Shown here piece by piece: positions 53,569 to 62,220 of a stretch of 64,000 bases of DNA. Position 1 is the first letter of the stretch. The number at the start of each line of letters is the position of its first letter. The notes under the pieces were generated by a model, which had not been told where the DNA came from, did no database searches, and saw nothing but the letters and a program-made list of their open reading frames with translations. The position numbers and the translations under genes were made by a program. This DNA is from Pedobacter nyackensis (GTDB lineage: Bacteria; Bacteroidota; Bacteroidia; Sphingobacteriales; Sphingobacteriaceae), in the NCBI RefSeq assembly GCF_900176505.1, contig NZ_FWYB01000016.1, positions 62,001 through 126,000 of the forward strand, given 5' to 3'.

Positions 53569-55248
53569 CTATACCCTTAGTTTTAGTGTTTTCTGTTGAG
53601 CTCCATCTCTATAAATCACTTGTTTTTTTGCTTTTCTTAAATCGCCACCATCAATAGCAATTCCATCATTTGATGCACCTTCTAAGCTTAGCAAAGCCTG
53701 ACAAGGAGTTAAAACCCGAATGGCCGTAAACAGCAGGTCTTTTGAGTTCATAACTCTTAACAAAGATTCTGCATTCATGCTGCCCTGTACGCTTAATCCG
53801 TTAATGGCTGCATCCTGCACATTATCAAAAACAATCGCAGGTCGGGCATCATCACCTTCAAACTCGAAACGTACATTTTGTAAGGTTAATCCCTTCACAT
53901 TTCTGGCATATAAACCATAAGCAGGTGGGCCACCCGGAGTAGTGTCCCATACGCCAAAATATTCAGCTGCTACTTTTGGTACATCGCGTTTATCCGCCTG
54001 AGCAGCTGTACCTCCACCGGCATACTTTACATGCACATCAGTAAAGCTGATATTTTCAAGATAATGATCGTCCATTCCATTTAAGGTGATGCAGGAGTTT
54101 TTTTCACCTTCCTTGTAATTAAGGTCAAAATGAATATCGGGATGCGGTACCGGTTGAGCTATAACTGAAGCTCTGATCCCATTAAATGAAACATTACGGA
54201 TATAAGGTTTTGTGGCCGGCTGATTCGTATTCAAGTTGCCATTGTTACTTTTCCCACTAAAGCCAATACCAATCGGTCCGGTTACATTTTTCATGATGAT
54301 GTTTGAAAAACTAAAGTTCTCGATGCTTGCCCTTCCGGCACTAATCTTTATCGGACAACCATAAGTATCGTAAATGAGGCAATTAGAGATGGCTATATTC
54401 TGAGATTCACCACCACCAAAACGGAAGATAGACCAGCGCGTACTAAAGCTACAATTGGTAATAGTTACAAATTGATTGCTGCCAAATAAGGCACAGGCAT
54501 CGTCCTGGCATTGCACATCGCAATTGGCAATGTGCACATACTGACAACTGAAAAAGTGAAAGCCATCATTATTTTTATTTACACGACTATAGATCCTTAC
54601 CCCATCAATATAAACCTGTTTACATTGCAATAGCCGAATACCGTGATAAGCACTGGCTTGTAAAAAAACATCATGCAGACGAAGTTCAGTACATTGGTGA
54701 AAAATAAAAAGATGCGGACGGTCAAAATTGCCATCAACACCATTTTGTCCAGGCCCGGTATTGTCACCTTTACCATTATAAAAGGCCAAACCATTGCCAT
54801 CTATGGTACCTTTTCCTTCGATGCTCAATCGCGCTACATTTACTGCATATAGAAAAACAATGTTTCCATTGCCCGAAGGAACACCTTTTCCTGCTGTATA
54901 ATCTGCTCTTCTCGGACTCCCCAACAACCTTCCTCCTGCGGATAAATGCAAAGTCACATCAGATTTAAGTTGCAAAGTCCCCGACAAAAAGTCGCCCGTT
55001 GGGATCAAAACCGTACCACCTTTGGCCAAACTACAAGCATCAATTGCTGCTTGTATGGCCAGCGTATCCAACGTTTTACCATCACCCTTTGCACCGTAAT
55101 CTACTACACTAAAAGTACTGGACTTCGATTCGGCACCAGGTACTCTGGCGCTGATCATTGCAGCACCGGCTACAGTTAAAGCAGGCACTGTTACCCTACC
55201 AATCCATGCACGACGAGACAAATGGTCTGAAGATTCTTTATTTATCAT
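53569..55248 (-). CDS. Tat-exported right-handed beta-helix protein, GH28-related
   Basis: 559 residues. A twin-arginine signal is visible (SRRAWIGRV, R12-R13, then a hydrophobic stretch). VDYGAKGDGKTLDTLAIQAA opens a pectate-lyase-superfamily helix. GH28-like sites are partly kept: NND (226-228), DD (249-250) and K301 (PIKI). The GH28 His motif (GHG) is replaced by FGGGES, and the RIK Arg by Pro. It may therefore be a divergent GH28 with altered chemistry, or a lyase/epimerase. The start overlaps the lipoprotein gene upstream by 11 bases, within the GH27 operon. Confidence 0.8.
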   Translation of the reverse strand: MINKESSDHLSRRAWIGRVTVPALTVAGAAMISARVPGAESKSSTFSVVDYGAKGDGKTLDTLAIQAAIDACSLAKGGTVLIPTGDFLSGTLQLKSDVTLHLSAGGRLLGSPRRADYTAGKGVPSGNGNIVFLYAVNVARLSIEGKGTIDGNGLAFYNGKGDNTGPGQNGVDGNFDRPHLFIFHQCTELRLHDVFLQASAYHGIRLLQCKQVYIDGVRIYSRVNKNNDGFHFFSCQYVHIANCDVQCQDDACALFGSNQFVTITNCSFSTRWSIFRFGGGESQNIAISNCLIYDTYGCPIKISAGRASIENFSFSNIIMKNVTGPIGIGFSGKSNNGNLNTNQPATKPYIRNVSFNGIRASVIAQPVPHPDIHFDLNYKEGEKNSCITLNGMDDHYLENISFTDVHVKYAGGGTAAQADKRDVPKVAAEYFGVWDTTPGGPPAYGLYARNVKGLTLQNVRFEFEGDDARPAIVFDNVQDAAINGLSVQGSMNAESLLRVMNSKDLLFTAIRVLTPCQALLSLEGASNDGIAIDGGDLRKAKKQVIYRDGAQQKTLKLRV

Positions 55249-55723
55249 ACTTATTAAATTTGAGTGTCAATTCCGCCTGAGGAGCTTCCAGGATTTCACC
55301 TGTATCCTTATCTTCATACTTAATGTTGCTAAAATTCGCTTTCCAGGTCATATCAGTAGCTGAGACTTCCGTAAGTTCCCATACCCTGCAATCAAAAATA
55401 TCTGTCTCACCTAATTCTATATAAATTGCTTTATTCTCTTGCTTCAAACTATACGGCGTCTTTAAAACGTCGGCACTATCCTGGGTTACAATTTTTGCCC
55501 GGGCACCTTTCATGAAGCTGATATCTTTCGCTACACCCGTTGGATTTAATGCTTCTTCATATTCCTTTTCTCCCGCCTTATCAAAATAAATCATGCTATT
55601 TGATTGGACAGTCCACTTCCCTATCAGATCGCCATTAATTCTTACTACTTCTGAGTTGTTTTTACAACCAATACCGATCACTAACATCAATAGGATTAAC
55701 AATAATCTATTCATCATCATCAT
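55238..55723 (-). CDS. Lipocalin-like lipoprotein
   Basis: 161 residues with lipobox IGIGC (Cys20), followed by LIGKWTVQSNSMIYFDKAG, the start of a lipocalin-like barrel of the small Bacteroidota type, and strands to LTLKFNKYDK. The ligand is unknown. Four tandem ATG codons start the gene; the first overlaps the GH27 stop codon (ATGA), which indicates translational coupling. The 3' end overlaps the beta-helix gene by 11 bases, so the three genes are one operon. Confidence 0.72.
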   Translation of the reverse strand: MMMMNRLLLILLMLVIGIGCKNNSEVVRINGDLIGKWTVQSNSMIYFDKAGEKEYEEALNPTGVAKDISFMKGARAKIVTQDSADVLKTPYSLKQENKAIYIELGETDIFDCRVWELTEVSATDMTWKANFSNIKYEDKDTGEILEAPQAELTLKFNKYDK

Positions 55724-57276
55724 TGTTTAGCTGAAAATAAACGAACCATTAACACGCCATGCTGGGGCACATCTGCACTAAACTCTCCCTCAAAAGTCCC
55801 AAGGTCCTTCTGACGCCACAAATCACGCACGATATATTTGCCTTTAATACCGAGATCAGACCACTTTAGTGTTACCTTTTGTACTCCATTATCTGCCAGG
55901 TTAAACATGCCCGCAGCTTTACTACCATCCTCCATCTCCTTTGCCAATACGGTAGCCTGTTTCCCCAAAGGATCCTGATTAACCGCGTTCACTTCATCAT
56001 TGGTAAGCAAACCAAACGTAAAATCATCGAGTTGATCAATGTCATTACCCAAAAGCAAGGGGACCGACATTAAGCACCAGGCACTCATATGCGTATACTG
56101 CTCATCTGGAGTTAATTTAGATGGCCATTTCTCAGTAGAATTCCAGCCTACAATTCCCACAATCATCATATCCGGATCGTTCCAGTGTCCCGGCCGGGCA
56201 TACTTCGCCCATTTATCCTGAGTAAAAATTCTGCTTTTTAAGCTTTTCCAATTGTCCTTGATGTCGCCACCAGTACGCCAGGCATTGGAAACTTTCGACA
56301 AGTCGGCAATAGTTTCAAACGGGGTGCTGTTGGATAAGCTATATACAACATCACGCCCGCTATTTCTGAGGGCATCATACATCGCCTTTGTCTCGGTTAG
56401 TTCTATCGGATTCCAATCGTACTTTAAATAATCAAAGCCCCAATCGGCAAATTGCTTAGCATCATTTTTCCAAAAATGGTGCGTCCCGATTGCATAAGGC
56501 AATAGTTTTTTGTTACGCGCCACATTTTCTTTTGTTCGTTCAAACCTTCCTTCAGGATTCATTGCTGAGCCACCAATACGATGTCCGTACGATTCAATCC
56601 ATGGTGTAGAATAAGTACCTATTTTAAGACCCAGGCCATGCACCTCATCCACAAGCCGCTGCATATCTGGGAAACGGGTGCTATCTGGGAGAATGGCAAA
56701 ATGCTTACCGCCTCTTTTCCCCTGCCAGCCATCATCAATATTCATATATGACCAGCCATAGTTGATTAAACCGCTTGCCGCCATCGCTTTAGCCTGCTTT
56801 AACACCTGTTCCTGGGTAATCCTGGTGCCATAAATATTATAATGGTTCCATCCCATCGGAGGAGTCAGTGCGATATCTTCTCCCACTACTATTTTAAAAT
56901 CCCTATTGGCTTTACCTAAAGCATTTGAAGCTTCAAGATGAATGAGGTAACGGCCTGCCTTAGCAATTGCTCCTGAAATTTGTCCGGTTTTCGCATCTAC
57001 CTTAACCCCCTTAGGCAATTGTTTGGCTGAGAAAGTCATCGGCCTATCACCCGACGCCGGGATGGTAAACAGAATCGGGTGTCCCGGGCGAACCCCAAAT
57101 ACCTTAGGGCCATTTATATGGGGCATCGGCTTAGCCTTAGGCGTTAAAATTACGGCAGACGTATCCTGAGCCATTGCCACTGGAGCATAACAGCACATAA
57201 AAAGCACTGCAACTGATAATACTTGTCGGGAAAAACTTGATTTTAAGCAGGTCATTAAAACATTTTTATATTTCAT
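55720..57276 (-). CDS. Glycoside hydrolase family 27 alpha-galactosidase with N-terminal Ig domain
   Basis: 518 residues from the ATG at 57276 (MKYKNVLMTCLKSSF); an upstream ATG at 57294 would add 6. Signal peptide to about residue 36. A putative Ig-like domain (about 60-130, PAKGVKV-type VKVDAKTGQISGAI) precedes the GH27 barrel: TPPMGWNHYNIYG, YMNIDDGWQGKRGG, the nucleophile in DYLKYDWN (D287) and the acid/base in WRTGGDI (D338), followed by PGHWNDPDMMIVG and a C-terminal beta domain. It releases alpha-linked galactose in the periplasm or at the cell surface. First gene of a three-gene operon. Confidence 0.9.
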   Translation of the reverse strand: MKYKNVLMTCLKSSFSRQVLSVAVLFMCCYAPVAMAQDTSAVILTPKAKPMPHINGPKVFGVRPGHPILFTIPASGDRPMTFSAKQLPKGVKVDAKTGQISGAIAKAGRYLIHLEASNALGKANRDFKIVVGEDIALTPPMGWNHYNIYGTRITQEQVLKQAKAMAASGLINYGWSYMNIDDGWQGKRGGKHFAILPDSTRFPDMQRLVDEVHGLGLKIGTYSTPWIESYGHRIGGSAMNPEGRFERTKENVARNKKLLPYAIGTHHFWKNDAKQFADWGFDYLKYDWNPIELTETKAMYDALRNSGRDVVYSLSNSTPFETIADLSKVSNAWRTGGDIKDNWKSLKSRIFTQDKWAKYARPGHWNDPDMMIVGIVGWNSTEKWPSKLTPDEQYTHMSAWCLMSVPLLLGNDIDQLDDFTFGLLTNDEVNAVNQDPLGKQATVLAKEMEDGSKAAGMFNLADNGVQKVTLKWSDLGIKGKYIVRDLWRQKDLGTFEGEFSADVPQHGVLMVRLFSAKQ

Positions 57277-57400
57277 TCCGGATGTCGAAAGCACTCGCCG
57301 AAAATCGAATTATTTACATAGGTTAATGAAAATAAAATTACATAATGCGTGAAGGAAAAAAATGTCTTTTATACGCTTAATTGTCAATCATCTTGACATG

Positions 57401-57440
57401 AAACAAAAAAAGGGATTCGCTTGAATCCCTTTTTTTGTTT
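57401..57440 (-). terminator. Strong terminator after the DUF4998 gene
   Basis: Perfect 18-bp stem (57401-57418, 57423-57440) with a GCTT loop and A/T tracts of 7 bases inside the arms. It ends the SusC-SusD-lipoprotein transcript and separates it from the GH27 operon. Confidence 0.92.
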
Positions 57441-57451
57441 TCCTTATTCAG

Positions 57452-58993
57452 TTATTCAACAAACCTCAATTGTACGGTTTGAAGTATGATCTGGTAAGTA
57501 CTTCCATTTGGTAAAATGGTAAAAAAGAACTTGTTTTCTCCCTGTGTCAAATTCATCGTATTCATTGTTTTTATACTCAGCTTATGCCCTGCTGTTAGCG
57601 TATTTCCAACTAGAAGATTTTGTAAGTATAATGGACTGGTTGCTGTTTTTGTGGCTAATCGTTCGCCAATTTTGTTTGGCGGAGTAATTGACCCTAAATA
57701 CAATTCAGTATCACCTCTGGTTCCGTGTTTATAAACCACGTTTATTTTATACTTTCCTGCCCTTGTAAGGTTAGTAGCAATAGCAACCCAACCATTCAAT
57801 GTAGACGAAGCTGTTCCAGTTTGAAGATAGGGCTCCTGAACAGCACCAGTATAGGGCACATCGCTAGAACTAGTTGCTCCTGCATTTGCTGAGAAGGTTA
57901 CATTCGGATTAATACCATCTGTTTTTTGGAATGCAAAGTTAAATTCAGCATAAACTGAAGCCACTACCTTTGTTTTATAACTCTCATCATTTGGATAATA
58001 AAACACGATAACATCACCATCATAAATTAAAGCATCGTTACTTAATGGGACAGTTAATTCATATGCCCGATAAACTTTAGCAGCTATAGCATATTGATTT
58101 GCACTTAAAACCTGACTGGCCAGATCTGAAACAATGATACCTGGAGTTAACACCAATTGAGTCTGATCTTCTCCGGTCAATCGGTATTTCTGAATTTTCC
58201 TTACCAGCGTACTTCCTGCTTTAATACTGATTTCAGGAGAAGGAAGAAGCGGACTTGTGATCATATCCGCAGAAACTACAGTATAGTCAGTATTAAACAG
58301 GTCAATAGAAGTTGGGTCTGGTTTATATACGGTCCTGAAAGAAAATGAAGTACCCTTTTTATAATTCTCTAAGACATTAGAACTTGCCCAAACATCCGGA
58401 AGTGAAGGATTAAATGGATTAGGAATCTTCTTGAACTGTACAACCTTTTCGATATTTGCCTGAGTGGTATACTTCACTTCTACAATCTCTGCCTGATTAT
58501 TAACACCGTACCAAAATATAGTCGCGTTTCCATTGCTAGAATCATACTCTGCCCGTTCCATTGGTCTATTGGATATTGAAGCAGCATAATTCTCACCATA
58601 AACAGTACCAATAATTTCAGACTTTATAGAACTGTTCCCCTCCTTATCATAAGTAAAGACTTCAAAAGTATAAGCATTCTCCAATAAGCCAGAAATAACT
58701 ACTTCAACTACCTGATTATTATCTGTCCTTTGAATGGGTAGAATTAAAGAGTCCGCTCTATTATTCCAGTAGATTTTGGCTTTTTCGATTTTGGGATCAG
58801 AGACCAGGACCCATGATAATTTTACACGGTTTTTCCCTGACATTGCCTGCAACCCCTCTGCCTTCCCGGTGTATTTCTTTTCACCATCCTTTATAAATAC
58901 AGCATAATTATCATCCATTTTGCTACAGGAAGAAAATAAGCTACTTATCAGCGTGAATATAAGGATATACCCTATGTATATATTTCTTTTCAT
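57452..58993 (-). CDS. DUF4998-containing SusC/D-associated lipoprotein
   Basis: 513 residues with lipobox SSC (Cys23). The N-terminal DUF4998 region (about 40-235) has GKNRVKLSWVLVSDPKIEKAKIYWN. The C-terminal part (about 370-513) resembles a carbohydrate-binding-type or galactose-binding-like sandwich (RAGKYKINVVYKHG, GDTELYLG). Likely a surface glycan-binding protein of this locus. Located 7 bases after the preceding lipoprotein gene and ended by a strong terminator. Confidence 0.82.
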   Translation of the reverse strand: MKRNIYIGYILIFTLISSLFSSCSKMDDNYAVFIKDGEKKYTGKAEGLQAMSGKNRVKLSWVLVSDPKIEKAKIYWNNRADSLILPIQRTDNNQVVEVVISGLLENAYTFEVFTYDKEGNSSIKSEIIGTVYGENYAASISNRPMERAEYDSSNGNATIFWYGVNNQAEIVEVKYTTQANIEKVVQFKKIPNPFNPSLPDVWASSNVLENYKKGTSFSFRTVYKPDPTSIDLFNTDYTVVSADMITSPLLPSPEISIKAGSTLVRKIQKYRLTGEDQTQLVLTPGIIVSDLASQVLSANQYAIAAKVYRAYELTVPLSNDALIYDGDVIVFYYPNDESYKTKVVASVYAEFNFAFQKTDGINPNVTFSANAGATSSSDVPYTGAVQEPYLQTGTASSTLNGWVAIATNLTRAGKYKINVVYKHGTRGDTELYLGSITPPNKIGERLATKTATSPLYLQNLLVGNTLTAGHKLSIKTMNTMNLTQGENKFFFTILPNGSTYQIILQTVQLRFVE

Positions 58994-59000
58994 ACTCTTT

Positions 59001-60263
59001 TTACTTTTGAATTTGTCCCCAAATCTTCAACTCAGCCAGGTGCATTAATCCGAACGTACCTTCTATTGATGCCCAGCTGTCGATATTCTTCCAGGCGATA
59101 TACCTGACAGCAATATTATGATTTGCAAATTCATACTCATGACCAGCCCTCGCCGCTTCTCTGTCGTCATTACTAAGAATTCCTACCGGCAAGCCTGACG
59201 GTTTTTGTAATACCTGTCCGTCTAATTTTACCCAGCTATTTACATCGTTCAAATCATTAGTACCCCATATCTCCCACTGATGAGGATTTCCATGGCTGTA
59301 AAAATAAGTTTCATTGTTATCGTGTAACCTTTGCCACCATTTATATCGACTTAGCTTAGCTTTCACACCTAAATCCATGGTTACCCATATGGGTTGAACA
59401 AACCGCTCCTTCGTATGAAATCCATCACTTCCTCCATATACATCGTTAAATAATTTCGACAGTTCCCAAGACGAGCTATAAACTTCTGCATGCATCACCG
59501 GACTTCCATCCAATGGTAACGGAGGAAGTTGAGGAACCGGATGTCCCGATTTGATATGCTTAATAAGCGCTCCGTTGAGTTGCTCTTCAAAAATAGGAGT
59601 CATTTCCTTTACAAGGGTATCGGTAACATTATCGAATCTATCTTTAATAAAAAATCCAAATTTCTGTTTTTCCGCGACTAAGCCTCTCACTGAAAATTTT
59701 CCTTCAACAAGTCCACTGTAATGCATGTCAATCTGGTTCCACTCTTTAGCCACAGGATCGTAGCGTAGTACACCTATTCTGATGTTACTGTTTACATTTA
59801 AACTATTGGCGGCAGGATTTTCAAATTTAACCACAAATCCCCCAAAGGATTCGGTTACATCTAATGTGGAAAACACATCGTAAACCGGTGCAGGTAAAGG
59901 CTTAACTTTAACGATTACTGCCTCCGACGACACCTCAGCACGGCTAACCGCATAGAGCTTGATATTTCGTTCATCCGTGTTGGAGAAACCTTCAACAATA
60001 ATTTCATTCTTATAATAAGAAGATTTCGCTTCCTGGATCACTCCGGGCTTAATTTCAAATACGGCTTTTACATATAGTAAATTTGACGAATTTGGCAGTG
60101 TGTAGGTTATTTTTGCAGACCCTTTACCCGCTTCAACCACAACATTTGATATTTTACCCGGAGGGGTTTTATCACTGTCTATAGGTTCTATTTTATCCTC
60201 CTTACATCCATTGAATAACATTGCAATGATAAGCAGGGATAGAATTGTTTTTAACGCTTTCAT
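59001..60263 (-). CDS. DUF4959/DUF5000-type lipoprotein
   Basis: 420 residues with lipobox NGC (Cys20). Fibronectin-like N-terminal domain DUF4959 (about 30-130, PPGKISNVVVEAGKGSAKIT), a middle domain of the DUF5126 type, and a C-terminal discoidin-like DUF5000 domain (about 275-420) with SYKWWQRL-type RYKWWQRLHDNNETYFY and IRYIAWK. The domain order is that of SusE/F-like proteins of glycan loci. It probably binds glycan at the cell surface. 22 bases after susD. Confidence 0.85.
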   Translation of the reverse strand: MKALKTILSLLIIAMLFNGCKEDKIEPIDSDKTPPGKISNVVVEAGKGSAKITYTLPNSSNLLYVKAVFEIKPGVIQEAKSSYYKNEIIVEGFSNTDERNIKLYAVSRAEVSSEAVIVKVKPLPAPVYDVFSTLDVTESFGGFVVKFENPAANSLNVNSNIRIGVLRYDPVAKEWNQIDMHYSGLVEGKFSVRGLVAEKQKFGFFIKDRFDNVTDTLVKEMTPIFEEQLNGALIKHIKSGHPVPQLPPLPLDGSPVMHAEVYSSSWELSKLFNDVYGGSDGFHTKERFVQPIWVTMDLGVKAKLSRYKWWQRLHDNNETYFYSHGNPHQWEIWGTNDLNDVNSWVKLDGQVLQKPSGLPVGILSNDDREAARAGHEYEFANHNIAVRYIAWKNIDSWASIEGTFGLMHLAELKIWGQIQK

Positions 60264-60285
60264 CTATTTGAGATTTAAAATGATA

Positions 60286-62217
60286 CTACCAACCTGGATT
60301 CTGAACCAGGTTCTTATTGATTTGCATTTCGTTAACACTGATAGGATTTAAATAATCACGCGCAGTAAACCGCTGGTTATAGAGCAATACTTCCCGATAA
60401 AACGACACTGCATCAGATTGAGAAATGTCCCAGCCTTTAATTGGCTTGTTCAACTCTATATGGGCTGTTTTCCACCTTCTCAGATCCCAATACCTATGAC
60501 CTTCAAATGCCAGTTCCAGCGTACGTTCGCGCTGAATAATTTCTCTTAAACCAGCTTTCGTTTTATATTTATCAGGATTAGAAGAGTGATTGGTCCAGGC
60601 TACTTCAACTGTAGCTAAACCTGCTCTGGCTCTTACCTTATTTATCCATTCAGTAATTAAAGGATTATATCCGCTCCCCTGTTCATTCAATGCCTCAGAA
60701 TACAAAAGATATAAATCTGCCATTCTAAATTCAGGCCATGGATATTGCTCTTGATTACTACCTGTTACATTACCATCCGCATCCGCAACCGTTTCGATAT
60801 TCACTAGCTTTTTAATGGTATAGCTTGTAATAGAATAATTGGTAATCCCTTGTCTGGCCGCCATTTCCCCTTTTCTGGTTTTAACGGCAAATAAATTGGA
60901 GATATCATAATTATTGACCCAATTTCCAAACCAGATTCCCCTGTCAAACCCCAGATAAGCGTAAAAACGTTCTTCTCTGCCAAAATGCATTTTAACAGTA
61001 CTCTCCCCTTTTAAAACATGGTACTTGTCGGCTTCTTCTGAAGTTTGCAAACTATATCTTTGCGCATAAGGGTAATCTTTGTCTTCCTCAATGGGTACCC
61101 CATTTGCAGAGTAAAACATTTCAACAAATTTTATTGTCGGAGCTAAACATCCCTTTGGTCCACTTCCACTAACTCCAGAGGTGATAAGAGGCATAGACCA
61201 ACGTTGCATATCAGTTGCCCGGCTCTGCGTATTCACCCATATATTTTCGATATTATTAACTTTATCGGTAAGAGCCGTCCTTAGGTCCAGCTGGGTTAAT
61301 ATGGAATCATTTTCACCTATCTTATATCCGCTATTTCCAGCAAAATGTTGTAGCCCATATCCTATGCGCTCACAAAGTTCCACTGCATTTTTACAGGCAA
61401 CAACTGCGCTATCCCACTTTACCGGATTGTAAACGCTACTAATTAATTGCCTCCCTTTCTTATCTTTAAAAGATGCATAATCGGTGTTGCCGTTAAATAA
61501 AGGGCTAGCCGCTGTAACAAGCACCTTGGCTTTAAGTGCCAAAACCATTGCTCTGGTAACGCGGCCCAGTTCTGAAGATTCAGTTCCCTGAAGCCTATCT
61601 GGTAAATCCGTTATAGCAGCAGATTCGTTTAATAGTTCCACAATATATTTCACCACCTCATCAACAGGTTCTCTGTACACATGAACCTCATCTGTACTGC
61701 TACCTAACGGAATATTTTCACGGCCAATCGGAATGGGACCATAACTTCTTAATAAGACAAAATGATAATAGGCTTTTAAAAATTTCACTTCAGCAATCCA
61801 CCTTTGTCGCTCATACTGTTCCAAATCAGATACTTTATGAATATTGTCCAGGAAAATATTGCAATCCCTGATCCCCTGAAAAAGTGGACGTCCCTGCCTT
61901 GTTCCTTCCCAGTAATTAGCTAAAGGATCAGACACGTTCTGGAGGCCCCGGGCTATATTTACTATATCTCCGTTAACATCGGCCAAAGGAACAGGTTGCC
62001 ACACTTCATCCGCCGCATTAAATGCTGCGTTGGTATTAAAATGCCCATTTCTTGGCATATAGGAATAGCATGTGGCTAAAAATCTTTGGGCAGAAGACCG
62101 CAAAGTAAATGCGTAATCAATGGTTGGTACATTGTCCGGAACTACATCCAGGTATTTCTGGCACGAAGTTGAAATGCTTAGAAACCCAATAATTATTAAT
62201 AATCTATAATTTTTCAT
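60286..62217 (-). CDS. SusD/RagB-family lipoprotein
   Basis: 643 residues, longer than the usual 500-550. Lipobox STSC (Cys19), QKYLDVVPDNVPTIDYAF. TPR-type helices with AEVKFLKAYYHFVLLRSYGP and ERTLELAFEGHRYWDLRRW, and the C-terminal LNPISVNEMQINKNLVQNPGW. The gene lies 3 bases after the susC gene. The length suggests extra loops over the binding site. The substrate may be a galactose-containing polymer, judged from the adjacent GH27. Confidence 0.94.
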   Translation of the reverse strand: MKNYRLLIIIGFLSISTSCQKYLDVVPDNVPTIDYAFTLRSSAQRFLATCYSYMPRNGHFNTNAAFNAADEVWQPVPLADVNGDIVNIARGLQNVSDPLANYWEGTRQGRPLFQGIRDCNIFLDNIHKVSDLEQYERQRWIAEVKFLKAYYHFVLLRSYGPIPIGRENIPLGSSTDEVHVYREPVDEVVKYIVELLNESAAITDLPDRLQGTESSELGRVTRAMVLALKAKVLVTAASPLFNGNTDYASFKDKKGRQLISSVYNPVKWDSAVVACKNAVELCERIGYGLQHFAGNSGYKIGENDSILTQLDLRTALTDKVNNIENIWVNTQSRATDMQRWSMPLITSGVSGSGPKGCLAPTIKFVEMFYSANGVPIEEDKDYPYAQRYSLQTSEEADKYHVLKGESTVKMHFGREERFYAYLGFDRGIWFGNWVNNYDISNLFAVKTRKGEMAARQGITNYSITSYTIKKLVNIETVADADGNVTGSNQEQYPWPEFRMADLYLLYSEALNEQGSGYNPLITEWINKVRARAGLATVEVAWTNHSSNPDKYKTKAGLREIIQRERTLELAFEGHRYWDLRRWKTAHIELNKPIKGWDISQSDAVSFYREVLLYNQRFTARDYLNPISVNEMQINKNLVQNPGW

Positions 62218-62220
62218 TTT

